A DNA stretch of 61,499 bases from Phocaeicola sp. (lineage in GTDB: Bacteria; Bacteroidota; Bacteroidia; Bacteroidales; Bacteroidaceae). The stretch is taken from NCBI GenBank assembly GCA_020026175.1, contig JAHHQV010000007.1, forward strand, positions 1 through 61,499. The letters are read 5' to 3'. The notes beneath the pieces were generated by a model that searched no databases, had not been told where the DNA came from, and was given only the letters and a program-made list of their open reading frames with translations. A program made the translations under genes and the position numbers. This document shows, in pieces, positions 8,494 through 18,292 of the stretch. Numbering within the stretch: position 1 is the stretch's first letter; each line of letters starts with the position of its first letter.

Positions 8494-9246
8494 ATGCTCA
8501 GCAAGAACAAAATCAAATTTATACGTTCTTTAGAACAAAAGAAATTCAGGAAAGAATCAGGCTCATTTCTAGCAGAAGGCAAAAAGCTTGTAGCCGATTT
8601 GCAAGGACATTTCAAATGCCGTCTTATAGCTGCAACTACACAATGGCTGAATGCAAACAGAAATATATCAGCTGATGAAATTATAGAAGTCACAAAAGAC
8701 GAACTGTCAAAGGCCAGTCTGCTGAAAACTCCGCAAGATGTGCTTGCCGTATTTGACATTCCGTCATTCCCTTTCGAAAAAGATATACCCGATAAAGAAC
8801 TTTGCCTGGCATTGGACGACATACAAGACCCGGGCAATTTGGGAACTATAATAAGAATAGCCGACTGGTTTGGTATAAGGCATATATATTGTTCTACAGA
8901 AACCGTAGATGCTTTTAGTCCTAAGACAGTACAAGCCACTATGGGAGCAATATCAAGAGTTTTTCTACACTATTGCGACATAAAGGAATTAATTGCAGAC
9001 TTAGACAACGTACCTGTATTCGGAACTTTTCTAGATGGTGAGGATATCTATACAAAAGAATTGTCGGGCAATGGAATAATAGTAATGGGTAACGAAGGAA
9101 ACGGAATAAGTAAAGAAGTATCAGAGCTTATAAACCGTAAAATTTTGATACCCAATTATCCAAAGGGAACAGAAACAAGCGAATCGCTGAATGTTGCAGT
9201 AGCAACAGCCATCGTCTGCTCTGAATTCAGAAGAAGAATGATTTAA
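8494..9246 (+). CDS. TrmH/SpoU-family RNA 2'-O-methyltransferase
   Basis: A 250-residue SPOUT-class methyltransferase. An N-terminal substrate-binding domain (IKFIRSLEQKKFRKESGSFL) is followed by the knotted catalytic domain. Motif 1 is DPGNLGTIIRIADWFG, motif 2 is IVMGNEGNGIS and motif 3 is TETSESLNVAVATAIV. Members methylate the ribose of rRNA or tRNA using S-adenosylmethionine; the exact nucleotide cannot be read from the sequence. It overlaps the end of the convergent gene at 9243 by four bases. Confidence 0.92.
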   Translation: MLSKNKIKFIRSLEQKKFRKESGSFLAEGKKLVADLQGHFKCRLIAATTQWLNANRNISADEIIEVTKDELSKASLLKTPQDVLAVFDIPSFPFEKDIPDKELCLALDDIQDPGNLGTIIRIADWFGIRHIYCSTETVDAFSPKTVQATMGAISRVFLHYCDIKELIADLDNVPVFGTFLDGEDIYTKELSGNGIIVMGNEGNGISKEVSELINRKILIPNYPKGTETSESLNVAVATAIVCSEFRRRMI

Positions 9247-9596
9247 CACAATTGTATAACTCTGCTGCTATCCGAACAAGACATCGCAACGACATTGAAA
9301 TCACATATATAAAAGGCATAAAGAAGTGTATCTTCAGAAAACTCTGTTGATGCACTTTTTTTTGTTATGATTCCGTCACACGTAGATATTGCATCACCCA
9401 CAACTATATCTGACAAGTCAGGCTTTTCATGTGAAATTACTATAAGACCTCCCAACCACTCTGTAAAACTCAACTCATCAGTAAAAGGATAAAGCCTCAA
9501 TACCCTACCTGTCAGTGCTTCAACCTCCACTACATAACTCTTGAGCAATACACCTTCGTGAAACATGTAAATTCTATGAGAAGCGAATCGTTTCAT
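9243..9596 (-). CDS. Conserved protein of unknown function, last gene of the lspA cluster
   Basis: This is about 117 residues from the ATG at 9596 (MKRFASHRIYMF); an upstream ATG at 9608 would add four. There is no signal peptide and no recognisable domain. The pattern of short strands (VEVEALTGRVLRLYPF, then ELSFTEWLGGLIVIS) suggests a small beta-rich cytoplasmic protein. It follows the DUF4296 gene by 27 bp (or 15) on the same strand and so is probably co-transcribed with ileS/dksA-like/lspA/DUF4296 genes. I do not know its role. Confidence 0.65.
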   Translation of the reverse strand: MKRFASHRIYMFHEGVLLKSYVVEVEALTGRVLRLYPFTDELSFTEWLGGLIVISHEKPDLSDIVVGDAISTCDGIITKKSASTEFSEDTLLYAFYICDFNVVAMSCSDSSRVIQLC

Positions 9597-9623
9597 AAGA
9601 CAATACATATGTTATTATAAACC

Positions 9624-10400
9624 TCACTTATAGCTGTCTTTCCTGTAACGCATCAGTTTTATATTTCTTATAAGAGCTGATACATCCGACTTTTTACTAT
9701 CATTATAGTATATAAAACCGTTTACACTCTTATAATCAAATCCTGAATCAGGTCTCAATATCAAATCATAGTATCCAGATTTACCTATAACCTTAGTTGT
9801 GGCCTGTGTGCTATCATTCTTGAATACCACATTAAGTGCCATTACTATATCAGATGTTCCTCCCTTATCCGATGGCAAGAAGTTACAGTCTGCCGACATT
9901 ACCAATACATCACTTGCATGGAATGTTGTATCCACCTTCAAGTCAAACACAAGTTTGTTGGTTAGAGGTGAAGTTGTAAGCCAATATAGATTTCTGTCCG
10001 ACCATACATCAACCGAATCTCCCGGAAGCGAGACTTTGATTTGTTTAGAGCGTTTGTTCAGTTGTGAACGCATCTGATTTTCAGACATTTCATAGCGTTT
10101 TTCTATCTTCCTATATATCTCAGCCAATTCTTTAGAATGTCTGGCATACCACACCATAGATGAATCAAACATAGCTTCAGTCACTCCATGCTTCTTGAAT
10201 ACATAGTCCTTATACAAACTGCTTTTGTATCTGTTTTCATAGCTCAAGTCATTACCCATAGTAATAGCCACGTGATAGTCATACAACAGGTCTTCCATTT
10301 CTTCAGGCTGGATAACATCACCAGGAATGCTTTTACCGCATGAAAATACGAATACAGGAAATACAAAAGATATAAAAAAACGCAATATAGATTTGTTCAT
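9624..10400 (-). CDS. DUF4296 lipoprotein
   Basis: A secreted lipoprotein of 258 residues from the ATG at 10400 (MNKSILRFFIS). The lipobox is VFVFSC with the acylated Cys at position 21. The mature N-terminal part (IQPEEMEDLLYDYHVAITMG, then YKDYVFKKHGVTEAMFDSSM) is the DUF4296 pattern, which is Bacteroidetes-specific and of unknown function. The C-terminal half is a beta-rich segment. It follows lspA by 26 bp, an apt neighbour because LspA processes lipoproteins. Confidence 0.82.
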   Translation of the reverse strand: MNKSILRFFISFVFPVFVFSCGKSIPGDVIQPEEMEDLLYDYHVAITMGNDLSYENRYKSSLYKDYVFKKHGVTEAMFDSSMVWYARHSKELAEIYRKIEKRYEMSENQMRSQLNKRSKQIKVSLPGDSVDVWSDRNLYWLTTSPLTNKLVFDLKVDTTFHASDVLVMSADCNFLPSDKGGTSDIVMALNVVFKNDSTQATTKVIGKSGYYDLILRPDSGFDYKSVNGFIYYNDSKKSDVSALIRNIKLMRYRKDSYK

Positions 10401-10426
10401 ACTATGTATCAAATAAAGTTGATCGA

Positions 10427-11065
10427 TTATTTTGATTTATTCCCGACGCTGGATTCAGAGTTCAAATATTTGCTATAGAAAAGCAAAAGAGCGATTATAC
10501 CGCAACTTATTGCTGCATCGGCAAAATTGAAAATAGGACTGAAGAATATAAAATGTTCACCACCTACAAAAGGCATCCACGAAGGCCAGTTAGTCTCTAT
10601 TATTGGAAAATAAAACATATCAACAACCTTTCCGTGAAGCCAGTCAGAATATCCATGTCCTAAAGACACAAAAGATGCAACTTGAGAACGAGTGCTTTCA
10701 CTGAATATTTCACCATAAAATACACAATCTATGATGTTTCCTATTGCTCCTGCCAGTACAAGCGACAAGCAGGCAATATATCCTGTCTTTACTTTGTTGG
10801 GTTGTCTTACTGTTCTTGCTATATACCAAGTTATCAAAACTACAGCTACAATACGGAATATGGTAAGAAATAGTTTTGCAAAAATCTCAAGGCCAAAAGC
10901 CATACCATTATTTTCAGTAAAATATATATAGAACCAGTCAGTGATATGATAACTTTGATGCAAATGCATAGTAGTCTTAACCCATATCTTTATAATCTGG
11001 TCTATAATCAATACCAATACAACAATTAAAGCAGCCATTCTGCCTTGACTAACAGACAACTTCAT
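10427..11065 (-). CDS. lspA: Lipoprotein signal peptidase (signal peptidase II)
   Basis: This inner-membrane aspartyl protease removes the signal peptide from diacylglyceryl-modified prolipoproteins. Its 212 residues exceed the about 165 of E. coli; the extra length is in a loop of about 25 residues around SWMPFVGGEHFIFFSP, as commonly seen in Bacteroidetes. The conserved motifs are NNGMAFGL, GAIGNIID, KVVDMFYF (catalytic Asp149) and FNFADAAIS (catalytic Asp183). There are four membrane helices. It is separated from the dksA-like gene by a 105-bp gap containing a terminator-like hairpin, so read-through or a separate promoter must drive it. Confidence 0.95.
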   Translation of the reverse strand: MKLSVSQGRMAALIVVLVLIIDQIIKIWVKTTMHLHQSYHITDWFYIYFTENNGMAFGLEIFAKLFLTIFRIVAVVLITWYIARTVRQPNKVKTGYIACLSLVLAGAIGNIIDCVFYGEIFSESTRSQVASFVSLGHGYSDWLHGKVVDMFYFPIIETNWPSWMPFVGGEHFIFFSPIFNFADAAISCGIIALLLFYSKYLNSESSVGNKSK

Positions 11066-11121
11066 ATGTATTAACTAAATCAATCCTTAAGTAATTATTA
11101 TTTTCATTCAACAAAAAATTA

Positions 11122-11150
11122 AGAATCGAATATTATATCTATTCGATTCT
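11122..11150 (-). terminator. Terminator/attenuator between the dksA-like gene and lspA
   Basis: A perfect 10-bp stem (agaatcgaat / attcgattct) with a 9-nt loop is followed on the minus strand by TTAATTTTTTG. It lies about 20 bp after the dksA-like stop. Confidence 0.65.
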
Positions 11151-11170
11151 CAACTATAAATAAGAAACAA

Positions 11171-11551
11171 TTATTTCTTTCCTTGTTGTTTCGCTTCTAT
11201 GCTCAACGTAGCATGAGGAACAGCACGCAAACGTTCCTTAGGTATAAGTTTACCCGTTTCACGGCATACACCATAAGTCTTGTTTTCTATACGTACCAAT
11301 GCAGCTCTAAGATTCTGAATGAACTTCAGTTGTCTTGAAGCAAGACGTGTAGTTTCTTCTTTAGATAAAGTGCTGGCACCTTCTTCCAAAACCTTATAAG
11401 TAGGAGAAGTATCGTCAGTATCATTACCATCTGCATTCATTATACTACTTTTAAGTTTCTCATAATCGCGTTCTGCGAGCTGAAGCTTTTCCATTATTAT
11501 GGCGCGGAACTCTTCCAGTTCGGCGTCAGAATACCTTGTTTTGTCAGCCAT
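11171..11551 (-). CDS. DksA/TraR-family protein lacking most zinc ligands
   Basis: A 126-residue protein with an N-terminal coiled-coil hairpin (about 8-88) and a C-terminal DksA-like globule (GVCRETGKLIPKERLRAVPH). Family members enter the RNA polymerase secondary channel and act with ppGpp. Of the four zinc-binding cysteines in E. coli DksA, only Cys96 remains; the others align with Thr99, Ser117 and Ala120. No tight zinc site is therefore expected. The gene sits 71 bp after ileS and upstream of lspA on the same strand, with weak hairpins between. Function as a polymerase regulator is inferred from the family. Confidence 0.85.
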   Translation of the reverse strand: MADKTRYSDAELEEFRAIIMEKLQLAERDYEKLKSSIMNADGNDTDDTSPTYKVLEEGASTLSKEETTRLASRQLKFIQNLRAALVRIENKTYGVCRETGKLIPKERLRAVPHATLSIEAKQQGKK

Positions 11552-11580
11552 AGTGTTTCAATTTTAAAATTATTTAATAG

Positions 11581-11612
11581 TATCTGCCAGATATTACAAT
11601 ATCCGGCAGATA
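11581..11612 (-). terminator. Hairpin after ileS
   Basis: An 8-bp stem (tatctgcc / ggcagata) with extra internal pairing lies 10 bp past the ileS stop. The following minus-strand sequence is only moderately T-rich, so it may be a partial terminator or a processing site. Confidence 0.45.
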
Positions 11613-11622
11613 AGAACATTTA

Positions 11623-14600
11623 TCACTGTTTTGTAACTTTCACAAATAGAGAGAAGTCTTCGAAATTCAATTCGGTACCATCGGCAACTTCATCAACCAA
11701 TTCCAGAGAGTTGGCCAAAACTTGATTGCAAATATAATTATTATATTCATTTACGGCATCATCTGTGTTGGAATTTCTTGATAAACTTATTTGAATTTTA
11801 TCAGTTATCTCAAAACCACTGCTCTTACGTATATTCTGTATACGGTTTACAAGTTCACGGGCGATTCCTTCACGTCTCAAGTCTTCTGTTATTGTCACTT
11901 CAAGAGCTACTGTTAGTTTTCCTTCATTGGCAACCAACCATCCCGGAATATCTTCGCTGAATATTTCAACATCAGATGTCTCTACAACAGCCTCACCATT
12001 ATCAAGAACAAACTTATACGAACCGTTTCTTTCAAGTTCAGCGATAGCTTCCTGTGACATTTCGGCCACAGCTGCAGCTACAGCCTTCATCTGTTTTCCG
12101 AATTTAGGACCAAGTTTCTTAAAGTCACATTTCACCTTCTTTACAAGTACTCCGGATGCTCCTTCTACAAAAGATATTTCCTTTACATTCACTTCACTTG
12201 TAATAAGGTCTTTAACTGCTTCTATATGACGTTTCTGATCTTCATCTACAACAGGCACCATAATACATTGTAGCGGCTGACGAACCTTGATATTAACCTT
12301 ACGACGAAGAGCCAACACCATAGAAGTCACATCCTGTGCCATCTGCATACGAGCTTCAAGTTCCTTGTTTATAAGACTTTCGTCTGCTTCAGGGAATTTT
12401 GCAAGATGAACAGACACTACATTGTCACGTCCTGTTACAGAGATAAGATCCATATACATACGATCTGCATAGAACGGTGCGATAGGAGCCATAAGTTTAG
12501 CCACTGTTTCAAGACATGTATACAATGTCTGGTAAGCAGAAAGCTTATCGGTAGACATAGAGCTACCCCAGAAACGTTTACGATTAAGACGAACGTACCA
12601 GTTACTCAAATTGTCATTAACAAAATCTGTAATCAGTCGTCCTGCCTTAGTAGGCTCATAGTCGCTATAGCATGCATCCACATCCTTAATCAATGAATTA
12701 AGCAATGAAAGAATCCAACGGTCAATTTCCGGACGTTCTTCCATAGGCACTTCTGCTTCCGAATAGCAGAATCCATCGACATTAGCATAAAGTGCAAAGA
12801 ACGAATAAGTGTTATATAAAGTTCCGAAGAATTTACGTCTTACTTCATCAACACCTTCTGTATCGAACTTCAAGTTATCCCATGGAGAAGCATTTGTTAT
12901 CATATACCAGCGCAATGGGTCTGAACCGAATTTCTCGATAGTTGAGAACGGATCAACAGCATTACCAAGACGCTTAGACATCTTGTTGCCATTCTTGTCA
13001 AGAACAAGACCATTTGAGATAACATTCTTATAAGCTACACTGTCGAATATCATTGTAGCAATAGCATGAAGTGTAAAGAACCATCCACGAGTCTGGTCTA
13101 CACCCTCTGCTATGAAATCGGCAGGATAATAAGAACGGTTATCTACTATATCCTTGTTTTCAAACGGATAGTGCAACTGAGCATAAGGCATGGCACCCGA
13201 ATCAAACCAAACGTCGATAAGATCTGTCTCACGTTTCATTGGCTTGCCACTTGCTGATACCAATACAATATCGTCTACATAAGGACGATGCAAGTCTATC
13301 TTGTTATAGTTGTCTTTATCATATTGTCCAGGAACGAAACCAAGTTTCTTGTATGGATTCTCAGTCATGAAACCTGCAGCAACAGATTTTTCTATTTCAT
13401 TGTAAAGTTCTTCTACCGAACCTATGCAAATTTCTTCTCCTTCATCATTTCTCCATATAGGAAGCGGAGTACCCCAATAACGAGAACGGCTCAAGTTCCA
13501 GTCATTAAGATTTTCAAGCCACTTGCCGAAACGTCCGGTACCAGTAGATTCCGGTTTCCAGTTGATTGTCTTGTTAAGTTCGATCATACGTTCCTTAACT
13601 GCAGTAGAGCGTATAAACCAGCTGTCAAGAGGATAATAAAGCACTGGTTTGTCTGTACGCCAACAGTGAGGATAATTGTGGACATGCTTTTCTATCTTGA
13701 ATGCTTGATTATTCTGTTTCATCATCATGCAGATATAAATATCAAGCGATTCGGCAGTTTGAGCAGCCTTTTCATCATATTTTCCATCCACAGTAAACTG
13801 AGGATCATATGCGTTCTTAACCCAACGTCCCTGATATTCCTTATAAGCTTCTACATCTACACATTCTTTTACGAAAGCCTCATCAAGTTCATCTATCATA
13901 TAGAACTTACCTGTCAAGTCTACCATAGGACGTGTTTCACCTTTCTTGTTTATCATAAACAACGAAGGTATTCCTGCGGCACGTGCTACATTGGCATCAT
14001 CAGCACCAAAAGTAGGAGCTATATGTACAATACCAGTACCATCCTCTGTAGTTACATAATCACCAGGAATTACACGGAAAGCTTTAGCCGAAGCCTCTTT
14101 CCATCCTATTTCAGAAGCTTCCACAGGTTTCACCCAAGGTATAAGCTGTTCATACTCCATACCTACCAAGTCAGTACCTTTATATTCGCCTACTATCTTG
14201 AAAGGAACAAGTTTATCGCCATGCTTATAGTCTTCCAATGCAATATCTTCTGCTTTCTTATTGAAATGAGTATAAAGAAGAGACTTAGCCAACACCACTG
14301 TCATTTTCTCTCCTGTATATCCATTATATGTCTGTACTGCTACATAGTCAATCTTAGGACCAACACACAGAGCTGTATTCGAAGGCAATGTCCATGGAGT
14401 TGTAGTCCACGCTATGAAATAAGGAGTACCCCATTGAGCCATTTCCGGTTTTGGATTCTTCATTCTGAACTGACCGACTACGGTAGTATCCTTAACATCA
14501 CGATAACATCCTGGCTGGTTCAATTCATGAGAACTAAGACCTGTACCTGCTGCCGGGGAATAAGGCTGTATTGTATATCCTTTATAAAGGAGGCCTTTCT

Positions 14601-15108
14601 TGTAAAGCTGCTGAAGCAACCACCACAAAGTCTCGATATAACGGTTATCGTATGTGATATAAGGATTTTCAAGGTCTACCCAATATCCCATCTTATGAGT
14701 AAGGTCTGTCCATTCCTTTGTAAATTTCATTACATCTGTACGACAGTGATGATTATACTCTGCTACGGTAATAGTCTTACCAATATCCTCTTTAGTGATA
14801 CCAAGAGATTTTTCTACACCAAGTTCAACTGGCAATCCGTGAGTATCCCATCCAGCCTTACGCTTTACCTGAAAGCCTTTCATTGTCTTGAAACGACAGA
14901 AAGTATCTTTAATGGTACGTGCCATAACATGGTGAATACCAGGCATACCATTTGCTGAAGGAGGACCTTCGTAAAACACATATGAAGGATGTCCTTCACG
15001 TTCAGTCATACTTTTTGAAAACACATCATTTTCATCCCATTTCTTCAGCACCTCCTTGTTTACGTCCGACAAGTTAAGCTGAGAATATTCAGTAAATTTA
15101 TTACTCAT
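11623..15108 (-). CDS. ileS: Isoleucyl-tRNA synthetase, long IleRS2-like type with GXHH signature
   Basis: This class I synthetase charges tRNA-Ile. Its 1161 residues are longer than the about 940 of E. coli IleRS and fit the eukaryote-like IleRS2 clade. The Rossmann domain begins with SYVFYEGPPSANG. Where class I enzymes carry HIGH, this protein reads G57-I58-H59-H60. The KMSKS loop is KMSKRLGN. The CP1 editing domain (TTTPWTLPSN) and a long C-terminal anticodon region are present. It is the first gene of the ileS/dksA-like/lspA cluster. A -7 box TAAATTTG is at 15174-15181 on the minus strand. Confidence 0.96.
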   Translation of the reverse strand: MSNKFTEYSQLNLSDVNKEVLKKWDENDVFSKSMTEREGHPSYVFYEGPPSANGMPGIHHVMARTIKDTFCRFKTMKGFQVKRKAGWDTHGLPVELGVEKSLGITKEDIGKTITVAEYNHHCRTDVMKFTKEWTDLTHKMGYWVDLENPYITYDNRYIETLWWLLQQLYKKGLLYKGYTIQPYSPAAGTGLSSHELNQPGCYRDVKDTTVVGQFRMKNPKPEMAQWGTPYFIAWTTTPWTLPSNTALCVGPKIDYVAVQTYNGYTGEKMTVVLAKSLLYTHFNKKAEDIALEDYKHGDKLVPFKIVGEYKGTDLVGMEYEQLIPWVKPVEASEIGWKEASAKAFRVIPGDYVTTEDGTGIVHIAPTFGADDANVARAAGIPSLFMINKKGETRPMVDLTGKFYMIDELDEAFVKECVDVEAYKEYQGRWVKNAYDPQFTVDGKYDEKAAQTAESLDIYICMMMKQNNQAFKIEKHVHNYPHCWRTDKPVLYYPLDSWFIRSTAVKERMIELNKTINWKPESTGTGRFGKWLENLNDWNLSRSRYWGTPLPIWRNDEGEEICIGSVEELYNEIEKSVAAGFMTENPYKKLGFVPGQYDKDNYNKIDLHRPYVDDIVLVSASGKPMKRETDLIDVWFDSGAMPYAQLHYPFENKDIVDNRSYYPADFIAEGVDQTRGWFFTLHAIATMIFDSVAYKNVISNGLVLDKNGNKMSKRLGNAVDPFSTIEKFGSDPLRWYMITNASPWDNLKFDTEGVDEVRRKFFGTLYNTYSFFALYANVDGFCYSEAEVPMEERPEIDRWILSLLNSLIKDVDACYSDYEPTKAGRLITDFVNDNLSNWYVRLNRKRFWGSSMSTDKLSAYQTLYTCLETVAKLMAPIAPFYADRMYMDLISVTGRDNVVSVHLAKFPEADESLINKELEARMQMAQDVTSMVLALRRKVNIKVRQPLQCIMVPVVDEDQKRHIEAVKDLITSEVNVKEISFVEGASGVLVKKVKCDFKKLGPKFGKQMKAVAAAVAEMSQEAIAELERNGSYKFVLDNGEAVVETSDVEIFSEDIPGWLVANEGKLTVALEVTITEDLRREGIARELVNRIQNIRKSSGFEITDKIQISLSRNSNTDDAVNEYNNYICNQVLANSLELVDEVADGTELNFEDFSLFVKVTKQ

Positions 15109-15440
15109 AGTTATGTTGATTTTGTCTTTTTATCATTTTTTACGGCATATAAGCCTCTGAAATTTAGGCTGCAAATTTATAAGAAAAAATAGACAATAAA
15201 AAGAAAAACAAGCAAGTTTATAAAAAAAGACCTCTTTTTGTCACATCATATTTATACTTTAGCACATATCAATATACTTTTCTACTTTAACTGACTACAG
15301 AATATAGTCTTGCAGTCTGGACTATTACTATCGCATGCCTGGAAAAACGATATCAAGAGAATCCAAAATCAAAATAGGATACATAAGAATCAAGTAGGAG
15401 AAAAAACAGAACTGTTTCCTTCTCAATCATCAAACAAACA
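15109..15440. other. Intergenic region: ileS promoter and end of the GH2 transcript
   Basis: A 332-bp gap. It holds the ileS -7 box (TAAATTTG on the minus strand, 15174-15181) and, near the GH2 stop, a weak hairpin at about 15398-15424. I saw no T-box-like leader before ileS and no gene. Confidence 0.55.
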
Positions 15441-17942
15441 TCATTTTGAAGTTTGAATACATATTTGCGCCTTCTTCAATCCTTTACCGGTAGCAGTCAG
15501 AGTAATGCTTCCAGCATTTTCTGTACTCTGCACTACTGCTGTCATCATTCCATTAAACACATGCATATGAGGCAAATGAAATTCTTCCAACGAAATAGAG
15601 TTACCATTGGCACCTGCTCTATAGGATCCGTCGCCTTTGACCTTGAAGTTTATCAGATGCTGGGCATCAGGACAAAGGTTGCCATTCTTATCAACTACTT
15701 TCACAGTAACAAACGACAAGTCCTTTCCATCTGCAGCAATAACCTTACGGTCAGCTATCAGCTCAATATGGTCAGGCGCTCCAGCTGTGCAAATTTCCTT
15801 TGTAGCCACAGCTTCACCTTTATCATTATAGGCAACAACCTTAACTGTTCCTGGCTCGTATTTTGTATCCATCCACATCAAACGATAACGAGACTGGCGT
15901 TTGAACTGAGCTATAGAAAGAGAATCAGCACTATTCTCAACAGTTACAGTCATATCCTTAGTACGTTTTCCCTGACTCTTTCCATTAATAAACAGTTCGG
16001 CACTAGGATAATTAGTATATACAAAAACAGGAGTTACTTTGCCTTCTCGTCCCGGCCAAGTCCAATGAGGAAGAATATGCAATGTTTCTGCCTCTTTATT
16101 CCAATGACTGCGATATAGATAATAACGGTCTTTTGGCAAGCCAGCCAAGTCAATAATACCGAACAATGAAGAATGACTAGGCCAATCTGTATAATAAGGA
16201 GTCGGTTCACCAAGATAATCAAAACCTGTCCAAACAAATTCACCAATACACCAAGATTTTGTATCATGCCATATCCAGTCATCTTCTGGCAGATTTGACC
16301 AACCGCAATGTTCTACATCGTAAGACGACGACTGATGATCATCATATTTCTGCATAGATTTACGTTCTACCGGAAACTTATAGACCCCACGTGAACTAAC
16401 TGTAGAAGCAGTTTCACTACCTAAAATAATCTGCTGAGGGAGTTTGGCATAATTTTCCGCATACTTATGTGGACGATAATTGAAACCAGGAACATCCATC
16501 ACTGCTGCCATATTATTATTCACTACTGCATCAGGGGCATCCATACCCTGAGTAACAGGTCGTGTAGGATCTTCTCTATGACAAATATCTTGCAACATAC
16601 GTGCCAGTTTTGAAGCACGCTTAGGATTCCATTGGTCAGGCACTTCATTACCTATACACCACATCACCACACTTGGGTTATTACGATAATGATGCAACAC
16701 GTTTACAAGGTCTTTTTCTGCCCATTCATCAAAATATTTGTGATAACCATTTCCAACCTTTGAAGCCTTCCATTCATCAAATGACTCTACCATCAGCATC
16801 ATGCCCATTTCATCACACGCCTTTACCAACTCTGGAGCAGGCATATTATGCGAGGTGCGGATGGCATTACACCCCATATCCTTCAACAAAGTGATTTGTC
16901 GGCGGATGGCAGCATCATTAACAGCAGCACCCAACATACCCAAGTCATGATGGTTACATACACCTTTAAACTTAGTCAATTCACCATTTAGATAGAATCC
17001 TTCATTAGGAATCAACTTAATAGTACGGATACCAAAACGAGTTTTATATTCATCCTTCAAGCGATTTCCCTGATATACTTTAGATACTGCAGTATACAAC
17101 ACCGGATGTTCTACACTCCATAATTGTGGATTAGCTATATCGAAAAACTGTTCTACCTGTGAATTATCATACAGACTAAGTTTTCCACTTGATTTACCAA
17201 CCACCAGATTGTTTTGATCAAAGATTTCAGTTTCTACACGAATCAGACTTCGTTCTGCTTCGACAGGAACTTCCAAAGTTGTATTCAATTTAACCTGAGC
17301 ATATTCCTTAGTAACTTTTGGAGTTGTAACATATGTACCCCATGCCGGAATATGAACACCCTCAGTCACCACCAAATGTACATTTCTGTAAAGTCCGGCA
17401 CCTGGATACCAGCGAGAGCTTTCGTTTTCATTTTCCAAACGAACTGCCAACTCGTTTATTTCTCCTTCCTTTAAGAAAGGGGTAGCATCAACAGTAAACG
17501 AATTGTAGCCATAAGGCCAGAAGCCAGCTTCATGTCCATTTATATATACACGAGCATGACTCATTGCACCATCAAAAAACAATGTCGCTTTCTTTCCCTT
17601 AGAAAAAGAAGGAGCATCGAATGACAGTCTATACCATCCAGCACCTACAAATGGCAAACCTCCAGTGCGTCCGGCATGCTCCATTGCTTCTTTCTGACCA
17701 TCTTGAGTAATAGCTATTTTCTGCCTATCATTCAATATACTGAAAGGACCATATATTGCCCAATCATGAGGGACAGTCACCTGTTGCCATTTAGAATCAT
17801 CAAAATCTGCATTTGCAAACTCTGTTTTATCAGTACGAGTAAATTTCCATCCCTTTTCAAACGTCTGTAGCGTACGCACCTGTGCCTGAATGGATAGTGC
17901 GGAGCATACTGCTCCCATAATTAATGTAACAATTTTATTCAT
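15441..17942 (-). CDS. Glycoside hydrolase family 2 enzyme, probable beta-galactosidase
   Basis: A secreted 833-residue enzyme with a signal peptide (MNKIVTLIMGAVCSALSIQA). In order: sugar-binding jelly roll (about 25-200), Ig-like domain (about 205-305), TIM barrel (about 310-600), DUF4982-type and Ig-like C-terminal domains. The acid/base is Glu433 in CIGNEVP and the nucleophile Glu510 in ILGSETAS, both intact; IRTSHNMPAPELV is typical of GH2. It probably removes terminal beta-galactose, although beta-glucuronidase or mannosidase activity cannot be ruled out. It is last in the PUL and has its own promoter (17965-17996), so it may also be expressed independently. Confidence 0.9.
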   Translation of the reverse strand: MNKIVTLIMGAVCSALSIQAQVRTLQTFEKGWKFTRTDKTEFANADFDDSKWQQVTVPHDWAIYGPFSILNDRQKIAITQDGQKEAMEHAGRTGGLPFVGAGWYRLSFDAPSFSKGKKATLFFDGAMSHARVYINGHEAGFWPYGYNSFTVDATPFLKEGEINELAVRLENENESSRWYPGAGLYRNVHLVVTEGVHIPAWGTYVTTPKVTKEYAQVKLNTTLEVPVEAERSLIRVETEIFDQNNLVVGKSSGKLSLYDNSQVEQFFDIANPQLWSVEHPVLYTAVSKVYQGNRLKDEYKTRFGIRTIKLIPNEGFYLNGELTKFKGVCNHHDLGMLGAAVNDAAIRRQITLLKDMGCNAIRTSHNMPAPELVKACDEMGMMLMVESFDEWKASKVGNGYHKYFDEWAEKDLVNVLHHYRNNPSVVMWCIGNEVPDQWNPKRASKLARMLQDICHREDPTRPVTQGMDAPDAVVNNNMAAVMDVPGFNYRPHKYAENYAKLPQQIILGSETASTVSSRGVYKFPVERKSMQKYDDHQSSSYDVEHCGWSNLPEDDWIWHDTKSWCIGEFVWTGFDYLGEPTPYYTDWPSHSSLFGIIDLAGLPKDRYYLYRSHWNKEAETLHILPHWTWPGREGKVTPVFVYTNYPSAELFINGKSQGKRTKDMTVTVENSADSLSIAQFKRQSRYRLMWMDTKYEPGTVKVVAYNDKGEAVATKEICTAGAPDHIELIADRKVIAADGKDLSFVTVKVVDKNGNLCPDAQHLINFKVKGDGSYRAGANGNSISLEEFHLPHMHVFNGMMTAVVQSTENAGSITLTATGKGLKKAQICIQTSK

Positions 17943-17964
17943 CGTGTTTTCTTATAAGTTTGTA

Positions 17965-17996
17965 CAAAATTAAGACTTTAAAAATAAACTACCAAG
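17965..17996 (-). promoter_or_regulatory. Promoter of the GH2 gene
   Basis: On the minus strand the -7 box is TAATTTTG (17965-17972) and the -33 box CTTG (17993-17996), with 20 bp between. It lies 23 bp before the start codon. Confidence 0.55.
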
Positions 17997-18292
17997 TGAT
18001 AGAGATTTATACTCTTAAAAGTTTCTTCATTTAGTATCCATCAAATATCCATTTGAGAAGAACCTCCAATAAGACATACATAAATGACGTCTGACTATCT
18101 ATGTGTCCATCTGGTTAGTGAGGGGTGTTTGTACGCAATGCTATACCGATAGTCAATGCAGAGGATTGTTTCTATACATAACTTGATTACCATACATTTG
18201 AAACAATACAGGGCTCTACAAAAGCTCATGTTATAAACACCTTAAATCATAAATTTCATCTTTTGTTGCAAATACTGTGTATCAATAACAAA

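Noticed and set aside
13288..14958. A 556-codon open frame on the plus strand opposite ileS
   Set aside because: It is entirely antisense to the conserved isoleucyl-tRNA synthetase gene, encodes a low-complexity Ser/Phe/Ile/Cys-rich product with no family resemblance, and has no promoter or context of its own.
15109..15300. T-box riboswitch in front of ileS
   Set aside because: No specifier stem or T-box core sequence could be seen, the leader is short, and the phylum is not known to use T-boxes.
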